DNA of 64,000 bases from Thiomicrorhabdus sp041583835 (GCF_041583835.1 NZ_JBFHFC010000008.1:30357-94356); one strand, 5' to 3'; shown: positions 50,360-60,513, numbered from the stretch's first letter. Notes: generated from the letters alone by a model not told the origin. Made by a program: numbers and translations.

Positions 50360-52861
50360 ATGACAAATTTGGTGATAGTGGAGTCTCCTGCAAAAGCAAA
50401 AACAATCGAAAAGTACCTGGGAAAGGACTTTACCGTACGCTCTAGTTATGGACACATTCGAGACATTCAGAAAAAAGGCATGGGGATCGATTTAGAAAAT
50501 AGATTCCAACCTAATTATGAGATTTCGGCGGATAAAAAGAAAAATGTCGCCGAGTTGAGAAAGCTTACAAAGCAGGCGGATTCTGTTTGGCTGGCAACGG
50601 ATGAGGACCGCGAGGGGGAGGCGATTGCCTGGCACCTTGCGGAAGCTCTGAATCTGGATATCAATACCACCAAGCGGATCGTTTTCCATGAAATTACTAA
50701 GCCGGCGATACAGCAGGCAATTGCCGAGCCGCGCACGGTGGATATGGATTTGGTGAATGCCCAGCAGGCGCGACGTATTCTGGATCGAATCGTCGGTTTC
50801 GAGCTATCACCTATTTTGTGGAAAAAAATCCGAACAGGCCTTTCGGCAGGACGAGTTCAGTCGGTTGCAGTGCGTTTAATCGTAGAGCGCGAACGCGAAA
50901 TCGAAGCGTTTGAATCCACCTTCGTATTCCGAGTTCAAGGTACTTTAAACTTGTTGGACGAGTCCGGTAAGCCGGTGGGCTTTTTGGAAGTGAAACGCAC
51001 GGCTACGTTTGAAACGGAAGAAGAAGCGACGGCATTTTTAGAAGCGGTCGCCAAGGCCAACTTGTCGGTTATGTCGCTTGAGGAAAAACCGGCAAAACGT
51101 AGCCCGAAAGCTCCGTTCACGACTTCGACTTTACAACAGGAAGCATCTTCAAAGTTGGGCTTTTCGGTTAAACAGACCATGATGGTTGCGCAACGTTTAT
51201 ATGAGTCCGGAAAGATCACTTACATGCGTACCGACTCTGTGAACCTGTCGGAGTTGGCAATTTCTCAAGCTCAGGACGTGATAGTTAAAGATTACGGTAA
51301 AGAATATAGCCACCCACGTCGTTATAAGACCAAGAATGCCGATGCGCAAGAGGCTCACGAAGCGATTCGCCCAACCGATTTTGGCATGCAGAACGTTGAA
51401 GGCGAGCGCAATGAACAGCGTCTTTATCAGTTGATCTGGAGACGCGCAATCGCTTCGCAAATGGCGGATGCTACTTTACAGAGAACGACGGTTGAGGTCG
51501 CGATCGATACCCTTCCCGGCGATAAATTCACGGCCAAAGGCGAAGTCGTAACGTTTGACGGTTACCTTAAGGTTTACGACTTGGATAAATCGGACGACAG
51601 CGGCTTGCTGCCACCGATGAAAGTCGGTCAGGCGCTCTCGGTTGCCGAGTTGGGGGCGCGTCAAAGTTTCAGTCGTCCGCCGGCGCGTTACAACGAAGCG
51701 AGCTTGGTAAGAACGTTGGAAGAGATGGGCATTGGCCGTCCTTCAACCTATGCTCCGACCATCGATACGGTTCAGCAACGCGGTTACGTGGTTAAAGAAG
51801 ATCGGGAAGGTAAAGAACGCAGTTACCGCCAGATTACTTTGAAAGACGGTGAACTGGTGGCGGAAACCTTAACCGAGATGGCAGGAACCGAGAAGAATAA
51901 ATTGTTTCCGACCGATATTGCAGGGATTGTGACTAGTTTCTTGATCAAACATTTCGGCGATGTGTTGGACTACCAGTTTACCGCTAAGGTTGAGGATAAA
52001 TTCGACAATATCGCCCAAGGAAAAGTTCAGTGGCAAGACATGCTGGAAGAGTTCTACGAGCAATTTCATCCTAAAGTGGTTTCGGCCGAGGACGTTTCCC
52101 GCGAAGAGGCCGGCCAGGCCCGTTTGTTGGGCGACGATCCGAAAACCGGTAAGCCGATGTATGTCAAAATCGGGCGTTTCGGGCCTTATGTTCAGCTAGG
52201 CGACGGCGAGAATGAAGAAAAGCCGATGTTTGCAAGCCTGATGCCGGGCCAGAAGATGGATGTGATCACTTTGGACGAGGCATTGGAACTGTTCAAACTT
52301 CCTCGGGAAGTGGGAGAGATGCCGGAATCCTATGAAGCCAAAGCGGTCGACGGAACCGTGTTCGGTGTTGAAAAGGGACAAAAAATCATCGCCAAACAGG
52401 GGCCGTTCGGACCTTATCTGGAATACGGGCCAAAGCAATATGCTCCGATTAAAGGTTTCGATCCGTTGAGTATCGAGCTGGAAGAAGCGGCGGCTTTGAT
52501 TGAGGCTAAAATCCAGGCGGATGCCGATAAGATCGTAAAAACCTTCCCGGGCACGGATGTGAAGATTCTTAAGGGTCGTTGGGGGCCTTATATCACCGAT
52601 GTGACCACGAAGAAGAATGCGAAGATCGCCAAGGATGAGGATGCCTTGGAGCTATCGTTGGAAGAGTGCCAGAAGCGTTTGGACGAGGCTCCGGAGCCTA
52701 AGAAGCGCGGCCGCGCTGCGGCCAAGAAAACCGTGGCTAAAAAAGAGGCTCCTGCTAAGAAAGCGGCGACTAAAAAAGCACCCGCCAAGAAAACGGCAGC
52801 TAAGAAGGCGCCTGTTAAAAAGACGCCGGCTAAGAAGCCTGCGACTAAAAAGTCTTCTTGA
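50360..52861 (+). CDS. topA: DNA topoisomerase I with lysine-rich tail
   Basis: TopA relaxes negative supercoils. The 833-residue protein has the Toprim domain (LVIVESPAKAKTIEKYLG, DEDREGEAIAWHL), the catalytic tyrosine in ITYMRTDS, and three C-terminal Toprim_C_Rpt modules (IGRFGPYVQLG, QGPFGPYLEYG, KGRWGPYITD) in place of the four-cysteine zinc fingers of the E. coli enzyme. The last 60 or so residues are an Ala/Lys/Pro repeat of the AKK and KKxPAKK type. I start at the ATG at 50360; a TTG three codons earlier is in frame. Confidence 0.97.
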   Translation: MTNLVIVESPAKAKTIEKYLGKDFTVRSSYGHIRDIQKKGMGIDLENRFQPNYEISADKKKNVAELRKLTKQADSVWLATDEDREGEAIAWHLAEALNLDINTTKRIVFHEITKPAIQQAIAEPRTVDMDLVNAQQARRILDRIVGFELSPILWKKIRTGLSAGRVQSVAVRLIVEREREIEAFESTFVFRVQGTLNLLDESGKPVGFLEVKRTATFETEEEATAFLEAVAKANLSVMSLEEKPAKRSPKAPFTTSTLQQEASSKLGFSVKQTMMVAQRLYESGKITYMRTDSVNLSELAISQAQDVIVKDYGKEYSHPRRYKTKNADAQEAHEAIRPTDFGMQNVEGERNEQRLYQLIWRRAIASQMADATLQRTTVEVAIDTLPGDKFTAKGEVVTFDGYLKVYDLDKSDDSGLLPPMKVGQALSVAELGARQSFSRPPARYNEASLVRTLEEMGIGRPSTYAPTIDTVQQRGYVVKEDREGKERSYRQITLKDGELVAETLTEMAGTEKNKLFPTDIAGIVTSFLIKHFGDVLDYQFTAKVEDKFDNIAQGKVQWQDMLEEFYEQFHPKVVSAEDVSREEAGQARLLGDDPKTGKPMYVKIGRFGPYVQLGDGENEEKPMFASLMPGQKMDVITLDEALELFKLPREVGEMPESYEAKAVDGTVFGVEKGQKIIAKQGPFGPYLEYGPKQYAPIKGFDPLSIELEEAAALIEAKIQADADKIVKTFPGTDVKILKGRWGPYITDVTTKKNAKIAKDEDALELSLEECQKRLDEAPEPKKRGRAAAKKTVAKKEAPAKKAATKKAPAKKTAAKKAPVKKTPAKKPATKKSS

Positions 52862-52871
52862 TTTCAACTAT

Positions 52872-52898
52872 GGAAGGTCGGACATCCATCCGCCTTCC
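52872..52898. repeat. Inverted repeat between topA and the convergent GGDEF gene
   Basis: GGAAGG-T-CGG (52872-52881) pairs with CCGCCTTCC (52890-52898) with one bulged T. There is no T run, so a terminator role is only possible. Confidence 0.4.
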
Positions 52899-52958
52899 AC
52901 ACCCCTCCGCTGTTCAATTTAAAGTTTTCGAATTGCGCGCCGTCGGCCGTCTCTCGGG

Positions 52959-54509
52959 CTATTTTTCAAACAGTCTAAATTGTCCTTTGCCAGCACGTTT
53001 GGCTTGATACATTGCCGTATCCGCAGCTTTCATGAGTGTCTTCCTGTCATTGGCATCTTCCGGATAGTTGGCAATTCCGATACTGGAACCGATCTTGATT
53101 TCACGTCCTTGAACGTTGAAGGGTTGGCCGAGACGTTGACTGATCGCATCCGCTAATTCGGAAGTACTCTGGCTTGCTTCGCTACGAGGATAGAATATGA
53201 CGAACTCGTCTCCACCGATGCGAGCTGCCAATGCCGAATCGGGAATCAATGCCTGTAAAGTATCGGCAACCGTTTGTAGAAGCAGATCGCCAACGTCGTG
53301 TCCCAATGTGTCGTTGACGAGTTTGAAATCGTCTAAATCCAGAAATAACAGGGTCGTCGCGATGTCTTTCGCGATGGTTTTTTCGAGCATTTTGTAGAGT
53401 TTGTTACGATTCGCCAATCCGGTTACGCTGTCAAGATTGGCTAGTTCGTCCAGTGCTTGTTGACTGCGCTTGAGATCGGTAATGTCGGTGTGTGTTAGAA
53501 TGTAATGCACGCGTCGGGTTGTTTCGTGGAGAATTTTTTGGATGTTGACGATGCTGGCGCGTTGCAGTTCACCGTCCGCACGGGTGAGTGAAAGTTCTCC
53601 CCGCCAAGTGTTTTGGGTTCGCAAGTTTTGAAAAATTTCTTCGGGTGGTTCGTTTTGAAGGAGTTCGACGAGCTGTTCCAGTGTCATGTTTCTAATTGCA
53701 TCGCGTTCCATGCCAAGTGATTCAGCCAGCGCTTGATTGCAACGGATAATCTGTTGTCGTTCGTCGGCGATGACGATTCCTTCCGAAGAGTGTTCGATGA
53801 TAGTCGCATCCAGTTCCAGCTCTTCCTCAATCCATTTTTGCTCGCTGACATCCAGGCGGATAGCACTGAGTTTTTCGATGTCTCCGTAAGGCGAGTAGAA
53901 AATTTGACCTTTGTCATGCACCCATAAGTAGTGACCGTCTTGATGGCGTACCCGATGTGTGCACTCAAACAGACGGTGTTCGCCGCTGAGTATTTTGTGG
54001 AACTGTTTTTGGACGGCGGCTTGGTCTTTTGGATGGATACGGTTTTGTAGGTCGTTGAGGTTGTTTAACGTTTGGTCTTTTTCGATGCCGAGCATTTTTT
54101 TCCACTGTGGGGAAAAACGCGCCTGGTTCTGTTTGATATTCCACTCCCAATAGGCGATTTGATCGCTTTGCATTAGAGTATGAATCTGATTTTCTTCTTG
54201 TCTATACTGCGATTTAAGTGCTTTTACGGCGTTTTTATGTTCTTGGTTTTGAATGGTTATTTGATGTTTCAGTTTGTTGTTCTGGCGAAAGATAATCACC
54301 AGAAAAACCGCTAACAAAACCAGCAGCAACAGGATTTGTTCCTGGATAGAGAAAGGCAGACTTTCAATGGCCGGTTGAATCTCGGGGAAAGGATGAATTA
54401 AATACAGACTATAAGCGGCAAGTAAACTCCACGTAATCAACAGTAAGGACTGTACGGAAATTGATGAGAGGATTGTGCGCATGGGTAAGGGTCTGTAATT
54501 ACAAGGCAT
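52959..54509 (-). CDS. Membrane PAS-PAS-GGDEF protein
   Basis: Predicted diguanylate cyclase of 516 residues. It has two membrane spans (about 18-37 and 55-73), a short coiled region, two PAS domains (about 115-230 and 235-350) and a C-terminal GGDEF domain with DLDDFKLVNDTLGHDVGD and an intact GGDEF; no RxxD inhibitory site precedes it. An internal ATG at 54482 (MRTILSSISVQS) is an alternative start. No EAL domain. Convergent with topA. Confidence 0.92.
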   Translation of the reverse strand: MPCNYRPLPMRTILSSISVQSLLLITWSLLAAYSLYLIHPFPEIQPAIESLPFSIQEQILLLLVLLAVFLVIIFRQNNKLKHQITIQNQEHKNAVKALKSQYRQEENQIHTLMQSDQIAYWEWNIKQNQARFSPQWKKMLGIEKDQTLNNLNDLQNRIHPKDQAAVQKQFHKILSGEHRLFECTHRVRHQDGHYLWVHDKGQIFYSPYGDIEKLSAIRLDVSEQKWIEEELELDATIIEHSSEGIVIADERQQIIRCNQALAESLGMERDAIRNMTLEQLVELLQNEPPEEIFQNLRTQNTWRGELSLTRADGELQRASIVNIQKILHETTRRVHYILTHTDITDLKRSQQALDELANLDSVTGLANRNKLYKMLEKTIAKDIATTLLFLDLDDFKLVNDTLGHDVGDLLLQTVADTLQALIPDSALAARIGGDEFVIFYPRSEASQSTSELADAISQRLGQPFNVQGREIKIGSSIGIANYPEDANDRKTLMKAADTAMYQAKRAGKGQFRLFEK

Positions 54510-54792
54510 CCGTAATTATATAACTCAGATGTAAGTAAGTAATTGATTGTTAATACAGGGGTATAAGTAAAATTTTGTCAGGAACGCGTGTTTGGTTTCT
54601 GAGCCGGGATGACTTGGACGTAAAACGGGTTTTGTCACCCTGATCTGGTCCGCAAAAAAGAAAGAGGCAGGTTGTTGCAATCCATTTTCCATCTTGTAGT
54701 GGATTTTAGTAAAATACTCTTTTTGTGTTTTTCGGCCTTACGATATCCGTTTTTCACATCATTACCGTATTCAGTTTTTAAGAGAGAGCTCC

Positions 54793-56565
54793 ATGAAGCA
54801 GCAAATTGTGCAGATTTTGATGAACGTTGTTCAGCAGTTAAAAGATCAGGGAATCCTTCCAGAGGACACTCATCCCCGAATTAATGTTGAAAACACGCGT
54901 GATAAAGCACATGGGGACTTGGCGACCAATTTGGCAATGATGTTGACGAAAGCAGCAGGCATGCCGCCTAGAGCCTTAGCCGAGAAAGTCGTTGAATTGA
55001 TTGAAGCGATGGAAGATCGCGGTGCGGTTGAAAAAGTCGAAATTGCCGGCCCGGGTTTCATTAACTTCTTTGTCAAAGACGATGCAAAATTCGCGATCAT
55101 CGAACAGGTGTTTTCTCTGAAAGAGGAATTCGGCCGTTGTAATGTCGGCCAAGGAAAATCGGTATTGGTGGAATTTGTGTCCGCGAACCCGACAGGCCCT
55201 TTGCATGTCGGCCACGGTCGAGGCGCCGCGTATGGCGCTAGCGTGGCTAACCTGCTTGCGGAAGCTGGATTTAAAGTGGATAAAGAATATTATGTGAACG
55301 ACGCAGGTCGTCAGATGGATATTTTGGCCACCTCGGTATGGCTGCGCTATTTAGCACTATGTGGCGAAGAGTTTGATTTCCCGAGTAATGGTTACAAGGG
55401 GGATTATATTTTTGAAATTAGCGAAGAGTTGCTTAGAGAACATGGCGAAACGTTAAGAAAACCGGCATTTGAAGTATTTACCGGTGTTTGCGCTGACGAA
55501 GGGCAGACGGACGGCGATAAAGAAAAGCATATTGACGACTTGATTTCAAAGTGCAAGAACCTGCTTGGCGCTAAACACTATGAAACCGTATTTTCGCTTG
55601 CCTTGAATACGATTTTAGAAGACATCAAGGAAGACCTTAAAGGTTTCAATGTGAGTTTTGAGAACTGGTTCTCCGAGCGTTCTTTGATGGAGACCGGAGT
55701 GGTCGATGCGGCGATCGAAAAGCTACAGGCATCAGGCAAGATTTACGAGCAGAACGGCGCACTTTGGTTCCGTTCAACGGATTACGGTGACGAGAAAGAT
55801 CGCGTCGTCGTCAGAGATAACGGTTTGAAAACCTATTTTGCTTCGGATATTGCCTATCACTTCAACAAACTGGAACGCGGTTATGATATTTTGATCGATG
55901 TTTGGGGATCTGACCACCACGGATACGTTCCACGTGTTAAAGCGGCGATGCAGGCGATGAATACGAACCCTGAGGCGCTTGAAGTGTTGTTGGTGCAGTT
56001 TGCAATTCTTTATCGAGGCGGAGAGAAACTGGCCATGTCGACACGTAGTGGGCAGTTCGTTACTTTAAGAGATTTGAGAAACGAAGTCGGTGCCGATGCC
56101 GCGCGTTTCTTTTACGTTCAGCGTAAATCCGAACAGCATATGGATTTTGATTTGGATTTGGCTAAATCACAGTCGAACGATAATCCGGTTTATTACATTC
56201 AGTATGCCCACGCGCGTATTTCTAGCGTTCTGGAGCAAGCAGCGGACAAAGGCATGGCGCTTGATAAAGACGCCGGAATGGCGGCTTTGGAAAAGCTTGA
56301 GTTGGAGCAGGAGACCGGATTAGCGGTTCAATTAGCTAAGTATCCGGAAGTCATCGCTCGCGCAGCCGTGGCATACGAGCCGCACCAAATCGCTTACTAT
56401 CTTAAAGATTTGGCGAATGGTTTACACAGTTACTACAACGCATGTCACTTCATCGTTGAAGACGATGAGGTACGTAATGCCCGTTTGACTTTGATTTTAG
56501 CCGTGCAACAGGTTTTGAAAAACGGTTTGGCAATTTTAGGTGTTTCCGCGCCTGAGAAAATGTAA
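54793..56565 (+). CDS. argS: Arginyl-tRNA synthetase
   Basis: ArgRS charges tRNA with arginine. The 590-residue class I enzyme has the N-terminal Add-1 domain, the HIGH-type motif ANPTGPLHVGHGRGAAYG, the GSDHHGYVPRV segment, a KMSKS-like loop KLAMSTRSGQFVTLRDL and the DALR anticodon-binding domain starting near QYAHARISS. The start follows GAGAG closely. Its stop overlaps the start of the SPOR gene by one base. Confidence 0.98.
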   Translation: MKQQIVQILMNVVQQLKDQGILPEDTHPRINVENTRDKAHGDLATNLAMMLTKAAGMPPRALAEKVVELIEAMEDRGAVEKVEIAGPGFINFFVKDDAKFAIIEQVFSLKEEFGRCNVGQGKSVLVEFVSANPTGPLHVGHGRGAAYGASVANLLAEAGFKVDKEYYVNDAGRQMDILATSVWLRYLALCGEEFDFPSNGYKGDYIFEISEELLREHGETLRKPAFEVFTGVCADEGQTDGDKEKHIDDLISKCKNLLGAKHYETVFSLALNTILEDIKEDLKGFNVSFENWFSERSLMETGVVDAAIEKLQASGKIYEQNGALWFRSTDYGDEKDRVVVRDNGLKTYFASDIAYHFNKLERGYDILIDVWGSDHHGYVPRVKAAMQAMNTNPEALEVLLVQFAILYRGGEKLAMSTRSGQFVTLRDLRNEVGADAARFFYVQRKSEQHMDFDLDLAKSQSNDNPVYYIQYAHARISSVLEQAADKGMALDKDAGMAALEKLELEQETGLAVQLAKYPEVIARAAVAYEPHQIAYYLKDLANGLHSYYNACHFIVEDDEVRNARLTLILAVQQVLKNGLAILGVSAPEKM

Positions 56566-57239
56566 TGTCCCGAGACTACCGCTACGGTCATAATCGAAAT
56601 CAAAACGGCTTTCAGCGCAAGTCACAGCAAGCCGAATCAAAAAGTGTTCGGAGCCGTTCCGTCGGAAAGGTTTGGGTTGTCGGTATTTTTGTATCGGTAA
56701 GCTTCTTGGGCGGCTTTTTGATTGCGCAGCACTTCATTAAAAGCAAAGAGCATAATGAAGTCCAGGCACCTTCTAAAATCTATACCGAAGTCAATACCGT
56801 TCAGCCGGAGTCTACGGATAACAAAACTATTACGGTTGAAGCCGTAAAGACCTCAAAGTCTATGGATGAAGAGGACGGCGATAAGGCTGAAAAAGCGGAA
56901 GAAAAACAGGAGTATAGTTTTTATCAAGGCCTAAAAGAGACCGAAGTGGTTGTCGATGCCGTGCCCATTTCCGTCAAGTTAGACGATGCCTATTATATCC
57001 ATGCGGGTACGTTCGGTTCTGAAAAGGTTGCTTTGCAGGAGCAGCGGCGATTAGCTCGTATGGGGCAGCAGGTGGAAGTGTCGAAAGTGCAAAAAGGTGA
57101 ACGTGTTTATTACCGTTTGCGCGTAGGCCCTTATGTCGATCGTTTGGAAATGAATAAAAAACGCAACGAGTTGCGCAGTTTAGGTGTTGATACTTTACTG
57201 GTGAAGGCGCCGAAAAACCTCGTCGCCGACCATGAGTGA
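56565..57239 (+). CDS. SPOR-domain membrane protein
   Basis: The 224-residue protein has a basic cytoplasmic N-terminus, one membrane span (about 33-52, VWVVGIFVSVSFLGGFLIA), an acidic linker, and a C-terminal SPOR domain (about 140-218, YYIHAGTFGSEKVALQEQRRLARMG in parts, ending YRLRVGPYVDRLEMNKKRNELRSLG in parts). SPOR domains bind denuded peptidoglycan at division septa. FtsN-like by layout, and argS-ftsN-like pairs are common in this class; the exact identity is inferred. Confidence 0.88.
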   Translation: MSRDYRYGHNRNQNGFQRKSQQAESKSVRSRSVGKVWVVGIFVSVSFLGGFLIAQHFIKSKEHNEVQAPSKIYTEVNTVQPESTDNKTITVEAVKTSKSMDEEDGDKAEKAEEKQEYSFYQGLKETEVVVDAVPISVKLDDAYYIHAGTFGSEKVALQEQRRLARMGQQVEVSKVQKGERVYYRLRVGPYVDRLEMNKKRNELRSLGVDTLLVKAPKNLVADHE

Positions 57240-57255
57240 GTCTTGCCGGAAAGGC

Positions 57256-58323
57256 TTAAAGAAAGCTTTTTTGTGAAACTTCTTTTTCATCCTTAACTTG
57301 GTTTCTTCCCATCTCTTTTGCCAGGTATAGAGCTTTGTCTGCGCGGTTGATAAGAGCTTCTGCAGAGTCATTTTTACCATGAAACAGGGAAATTCCGAAT
57401 GAGGCCGTAATCGTCGTTAGCTGTTCGTTCGAATTTTTTCGTTTTAGTACTGCCGCTTCAATCGCTTCACGGATCTCTTCGGAACGCTCCCTGGCTTCTT
57501 CAAGGGAGGAGTTGGAAAGCAGGATGGCGAACTCTTCTCCACCAAACCGGCAAATGGTTTCGTTTTTACGCTGGTGTTTTTTCATGATGTTGGCGTAGTA
57601 GCGTAAGACGCTGTCGCCGATAAGATGACCGTAGTTGTCGTTAAACGCTTTGAAATGGTCAATGTCGCTTAAGATCAGGCAGATGTCATTGCCAATTTGA
57701 TTGTCATCGTTTTCCATAAGCAATTCTTCCAGCGTTTGGTTAAATGCTTTACGGTTGCCCAATTCAGTTAGTTCGTCTGTCAATGCCGCCGTTTGAGCGG
57801 TAATGAGTTCATGGCGTAACTGTCTTACTTCTTCTGAACCCATGATCATCTCTTGTTGAAATGCTTTGCTGCTCTCGCTCATCGATTGCGCCGTATGGAT
57901 CATGGTGTCGGTGATGCGTTTCAGTTCGTTTGAGTCAAGACCGGGTTTTGACAGGGAGTTTGCACAATCATTTAAATCTTTGGTCTGTTGTTCGAGTTTA
58001 TCACCCCAAACCGTCATTTTTTTGATCATGAGATTGATTAAACGTCTGAATGCACGATCGAATTCGGTGCTGCCATCGCTTTCTTCTTGCAAAAACTCCT
58101 CGTAAAGGCGTTTTCCTACGCGATCGTTGTAGCCGAAAGGGTCTTTAAGAATCGCCTCCATTTCTTGACGGAATTCAGGATTGTCGCCTTTTAAATATTC
58201 GTACCAGACATAATAATTGAGAGGGGTCGGATTGATGTTTTGAGATTCGAAATCTTCAATTAATCTGAGAAAGATACGTTTTGCTTTTTCTGGGGCGTCG
58301 TTAATGTGAATCATGCATCGCAT
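57256..58323 (-). CDS. Cytoplasmic GGDEF protein
   Basis: Predicted diguanylate cyclase of 355 residues. The N-terminal 160 residues are helical, without a membrane span (NYYVWYEYLKGDNPEF, then coiled-coil-like stretches), and the C-terminal GGDEF domain has DIDHFKAFNDNYGHLIGD and an active GGEEF. The position of the inhibitory site reads RKNE instead of RxxD, so feedback inhibition is doubtful. An ATG at 58314 (MIHINDAPEK) is a slightly better start by its upstream GGATG. Convergent with the SPOR gene. Confidence 0.9.
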   Translation of the reverse strand: MRCMIHINDAPEKAKRIFLRLIEDFESQNINPTPLNYYVWYEYLKGDNPEFRQEMEAILKDPFGYNDRVGKRLYEEFLQEESDGSTEFDRAFRRLINLMIKKMTVWGDKLEQQTKDLNDCANSLSKPGLDSNELKRITDTMIHTAQSMSESSKAFQQEMIMGSEEVRQLRHELITAQTAALTDELTELGNRKAFNQTLEELLMENDDNQIGNDICLILSDIDHFKAFNDNYGHLIGDSVLRYYANIMKKHQRKNETICRFGGEEFAILLSNSSLEEARERSEEIREAIEAAVLKRKNSNEQLTTITASFGISLFHGKNDSAEALINRADKALYLAKEMGRNQVKDEKEVSQKSFL

Positions 58324-58545
58324 CCATGTAAGTGGGACGGTAAAGGAGTTTGTTAGATATCGTAAATTTTACCATATAAATTACGTACCTTTAGAAGCGA
58401 TAGGGGGAATTTGGACACGTTATAATGACGCACTATATTTCGCTTAAACTGGTTAAAGCGGATTAAAACTAGTATAGTTAGAAAAGAAGTAAATATATAT
58501 AATCCTCTGATTTTTCAGGGTTTTTAGTTTAATAAAGGTGGTTAA

Positions 58546-58815
58546 ATGCTCAATCCTAAGCACATTGAAGAAACGGTATTGAAAATATCTCAAGCGATTC
58601 CAAGCGGTTTCGGTCAAGCGCCGGAAAATTTTAAATCACAGGTCAAAGCTATCTTAACGGCAAGTTTTGAAAAGATGGATTTAGTGAGTCGTGAAGAATT
58701 TGATATCCAAACGGCGGTACTGGCGAAAACACGCAGTAAGTTGGAAGCACTGGAAAAGAAGGTTTCTCAATTGGAGGAAGCCGGGGCAGCTAAGGGAGAA
58801 TCGGATCAAGATTAA
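58546..58815 (+). CDS. ubiK: Ubiquinone biosynthesis accessory factor UbiK
   Basis: UbiK (YqiC, BMFP family) is a small coiled-coil protein that supports the aerobic ubiquinone biosynthesis complex. The 89-residue protein has the family layout: an N-terminal amphipathic part (MLNPKHIEETVLKISQAIPSG), then EFDIQTAVLAKTRSKLEALEKKVSQLEE, a heptad coiled coil broken here for length. AAAGGTGG precedes the ATG. It lies 6 bp before yifB, a common pairing. Confidence 0.92.
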   Translation: MLNPKHIEETVLKISQAIPSGFGQAPENFKSQVKAILTASFEKMDLVSREEFDIQTAVLAKTRSKLEALEKKVSQLEEAGAAKGESDQD

Positions 58816-58821
58816 GTTTTA

Positions 58822-60351
58822 ATGGCGTTTGCCTCAATTCTAACGCGTGCTTCCTTGGGGGTTGAAGCCCCTCAAGTTCAGGTGGAAGTGCATGCAAGCA
58901 ACGGTTTGCCGGCACTCAATATCGTGGGGTTGCCGGAAGCGTCGGTCAAAGAAAGCAAAGAACGAGTCCGTAGTGCTATTTTGAATAGTGGCTTCCAGTT
59001 GCCGCCGAAGCGCATTACTGTAAATCTGGCGCCTGCGGATCTTCCAAAATCCGGTGGGCGCTATGATGTAGCGATTGCTTTAGGTATTTTGATTGCAACT
59101 GAACAGCTTCAGGTTGACGTATCAAACTGTGAATTTTTTGGCGAACTTGGACTTAATGGCGAAGTGCGTCGTATTCCCGGTGTTTTACCGGCAGTTATAC
59201 AGTCGGTTCAGCTAGCGAGAAAAGCAGTGGTTCCGGCCGATAATCTTGAAGAAGCACAATTGGCGGTTGATAGCGACTCAACGGAAGGTACTGTGTTGGG
59301 CGCTTCGTCTCTTTTGGAGTTGTGCAGTTTTGTATTGGGAAAAGGAACGCTTCCCAAATCAACGAGGCATTCAATTTCTGCTACAGAATATCCATACGAT
59401 TTATCCGATGTTGTCGGACAGGCTCAAGCTAAACGAGTGTTGGAGTTGAGCGCCGTTGGCGGACATTCAATTTTAATGGTTGGCTCCCCGGGATCGGGTA
59501 AAAGTATGCTGGCCTCACGATTAATTACTTTGCTTCCTGAATTATCTTGGGAGCAAGCGATCGAACGGGCAAGCGTTCAGTCAGTGTCTGGAAAAAGTCT
59601 GGATGCCGGACAGTTTTTTCAGCGACAAATTATCAATCCGCATCACACCGCCTCTGCCGCAGCAATGGTGGGAGGAGGAACGTTTCCTAAGCCCGGTGCC
59701 GTGAGCCTGGCTCATCACGGACTTTTATTCTTAGACGAATTGCCCGAGTTTTCACGCCATGTTTTAGAGGCGCTTAGAGAGCCTTTAGAGAGTCACCGAG
59801 TTGAGATTTCCAGGGTAAACCATCAGGTCTCTTTTCCGGCTAAATTCTTATTGGTTGCGGCTATGAATCCAACTCCGTCGGGATATTTTCCGGACGATCC
59901 TCATGGCCGCTGTAAAGATACACCCGAACAAATTTTACGTTATCAGAAGAAAATTTCGGGTCCTTTACTGGATCGAATCGACTTACATATTGAGGTTCCA
60001 CCGGTCGATATCGACGCCTTGCAGAATCGTGACAGCCACAGAGGCGAGAGCAGTTTGGTTGTTCGGGAGAGGGTGACGCAACTTCATGAGTTGCAAATGC
60101 AACGTCAGGGTTGTTTGAATGGTGAATTGACTCCGACACAAATTCAGCAGTTGATTTTAATTGACGATGACGGGAAAAAGTTGCTCCAAAGTGCGGTTGA
60201 GAAAATGGGGATTTCGGCAAGGAGTTATCATCGCGTTTTACGTGTTTCCCGTTCACTTGCCGATATGGCTGGGAGTGACCGGGTGGAATCCGAACATTTA
60301 GCGGAAGCGCTTGGCTATCGTAGTTTTGATCGCAATTCAGGGCGTTTTTGA
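58822..60351 (+). CDS. yifB: YifB/ComM-family AAA+ ATPase
   Basis: ComM is a hexameric helicase that promotes branch migration during natural transformation. The 509-residue protein has an N-terminal Lon-like fold (LNIVGLPEASVKESKERVRSA in parts), Walker A GSPGSGKSMLASRL, Walker B HHGLLFLDELPEF, sensor NPTPSGYFPDDP with a zinc-like CxD motif region, RIDLHIEVPPVD and the C-terminal helical domain MGISARSYHRVLRVSRSLADM in parts. Normal length. With dprA in this window it supports a competence capacity. Confidence 0.95.
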   Translation: MAFASILTRASLGVEAPQVQVEVHASNGLPALNIVGLPEASVKESKERVRSAILNSGFQLPPKRITVNLAPADLPKSGGRYDVAIALGILIATEQLQVDVSNCEFFGELGLNGEVRRIPGVLPAVIQSVQLARKAVVPADNLEEAQLAVDSDSTEGTVLGASSLLELCSFVLGKGTLPKSTRHSISATEYPYDLSDVVGQAQAKRVLELSAVGGHSILMVGSPGSGKSMLASRLITLLPELSWEQAIERASVQSVSGKSLDAGQFFQRQIINPHHTASAAAMVGGGTFPKPGAVSLAHHGLLFLDELPEFSRHVLEALREPLESHRVEISRVNHQVSFPAKFLLVAAMNPTPSGYFPDDPHGRCKDTPEQILRYQKKISGPLLDRIDLHIEVPPVDIDALQNRDSHRGESSLVVRERVTQLHELQMQRQGCLNGELTPTQIQQLILIDDDGKKLLQSAVEKMGISARSYHRVLRVSRSLADMAGSDRVESEHLAEALGYRSFDRNSGRF

Positions 60352-60513
60352 TCCGTTGTTAAATGCTCAAAATACGCGTTTGTTTTTCGATTGTTTGACT
60401 TTATGACATGTCGTCGTTGATCAATGTGTTTGAAGGAACCGATTTTAAATAAGTTAGGTTTTAAATTTTATAAATGCACTTAAGGCTATTAACAAAGGTG
60501 ATTTTGTCTTGGT

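Noticed and set aside
52735..52860. AAGAAA-rich repeat at the end of topA as a separate DNA repeat or array
   Set aside because: It is coding: the repeats keep frame and encode the AKK tail of TopA.
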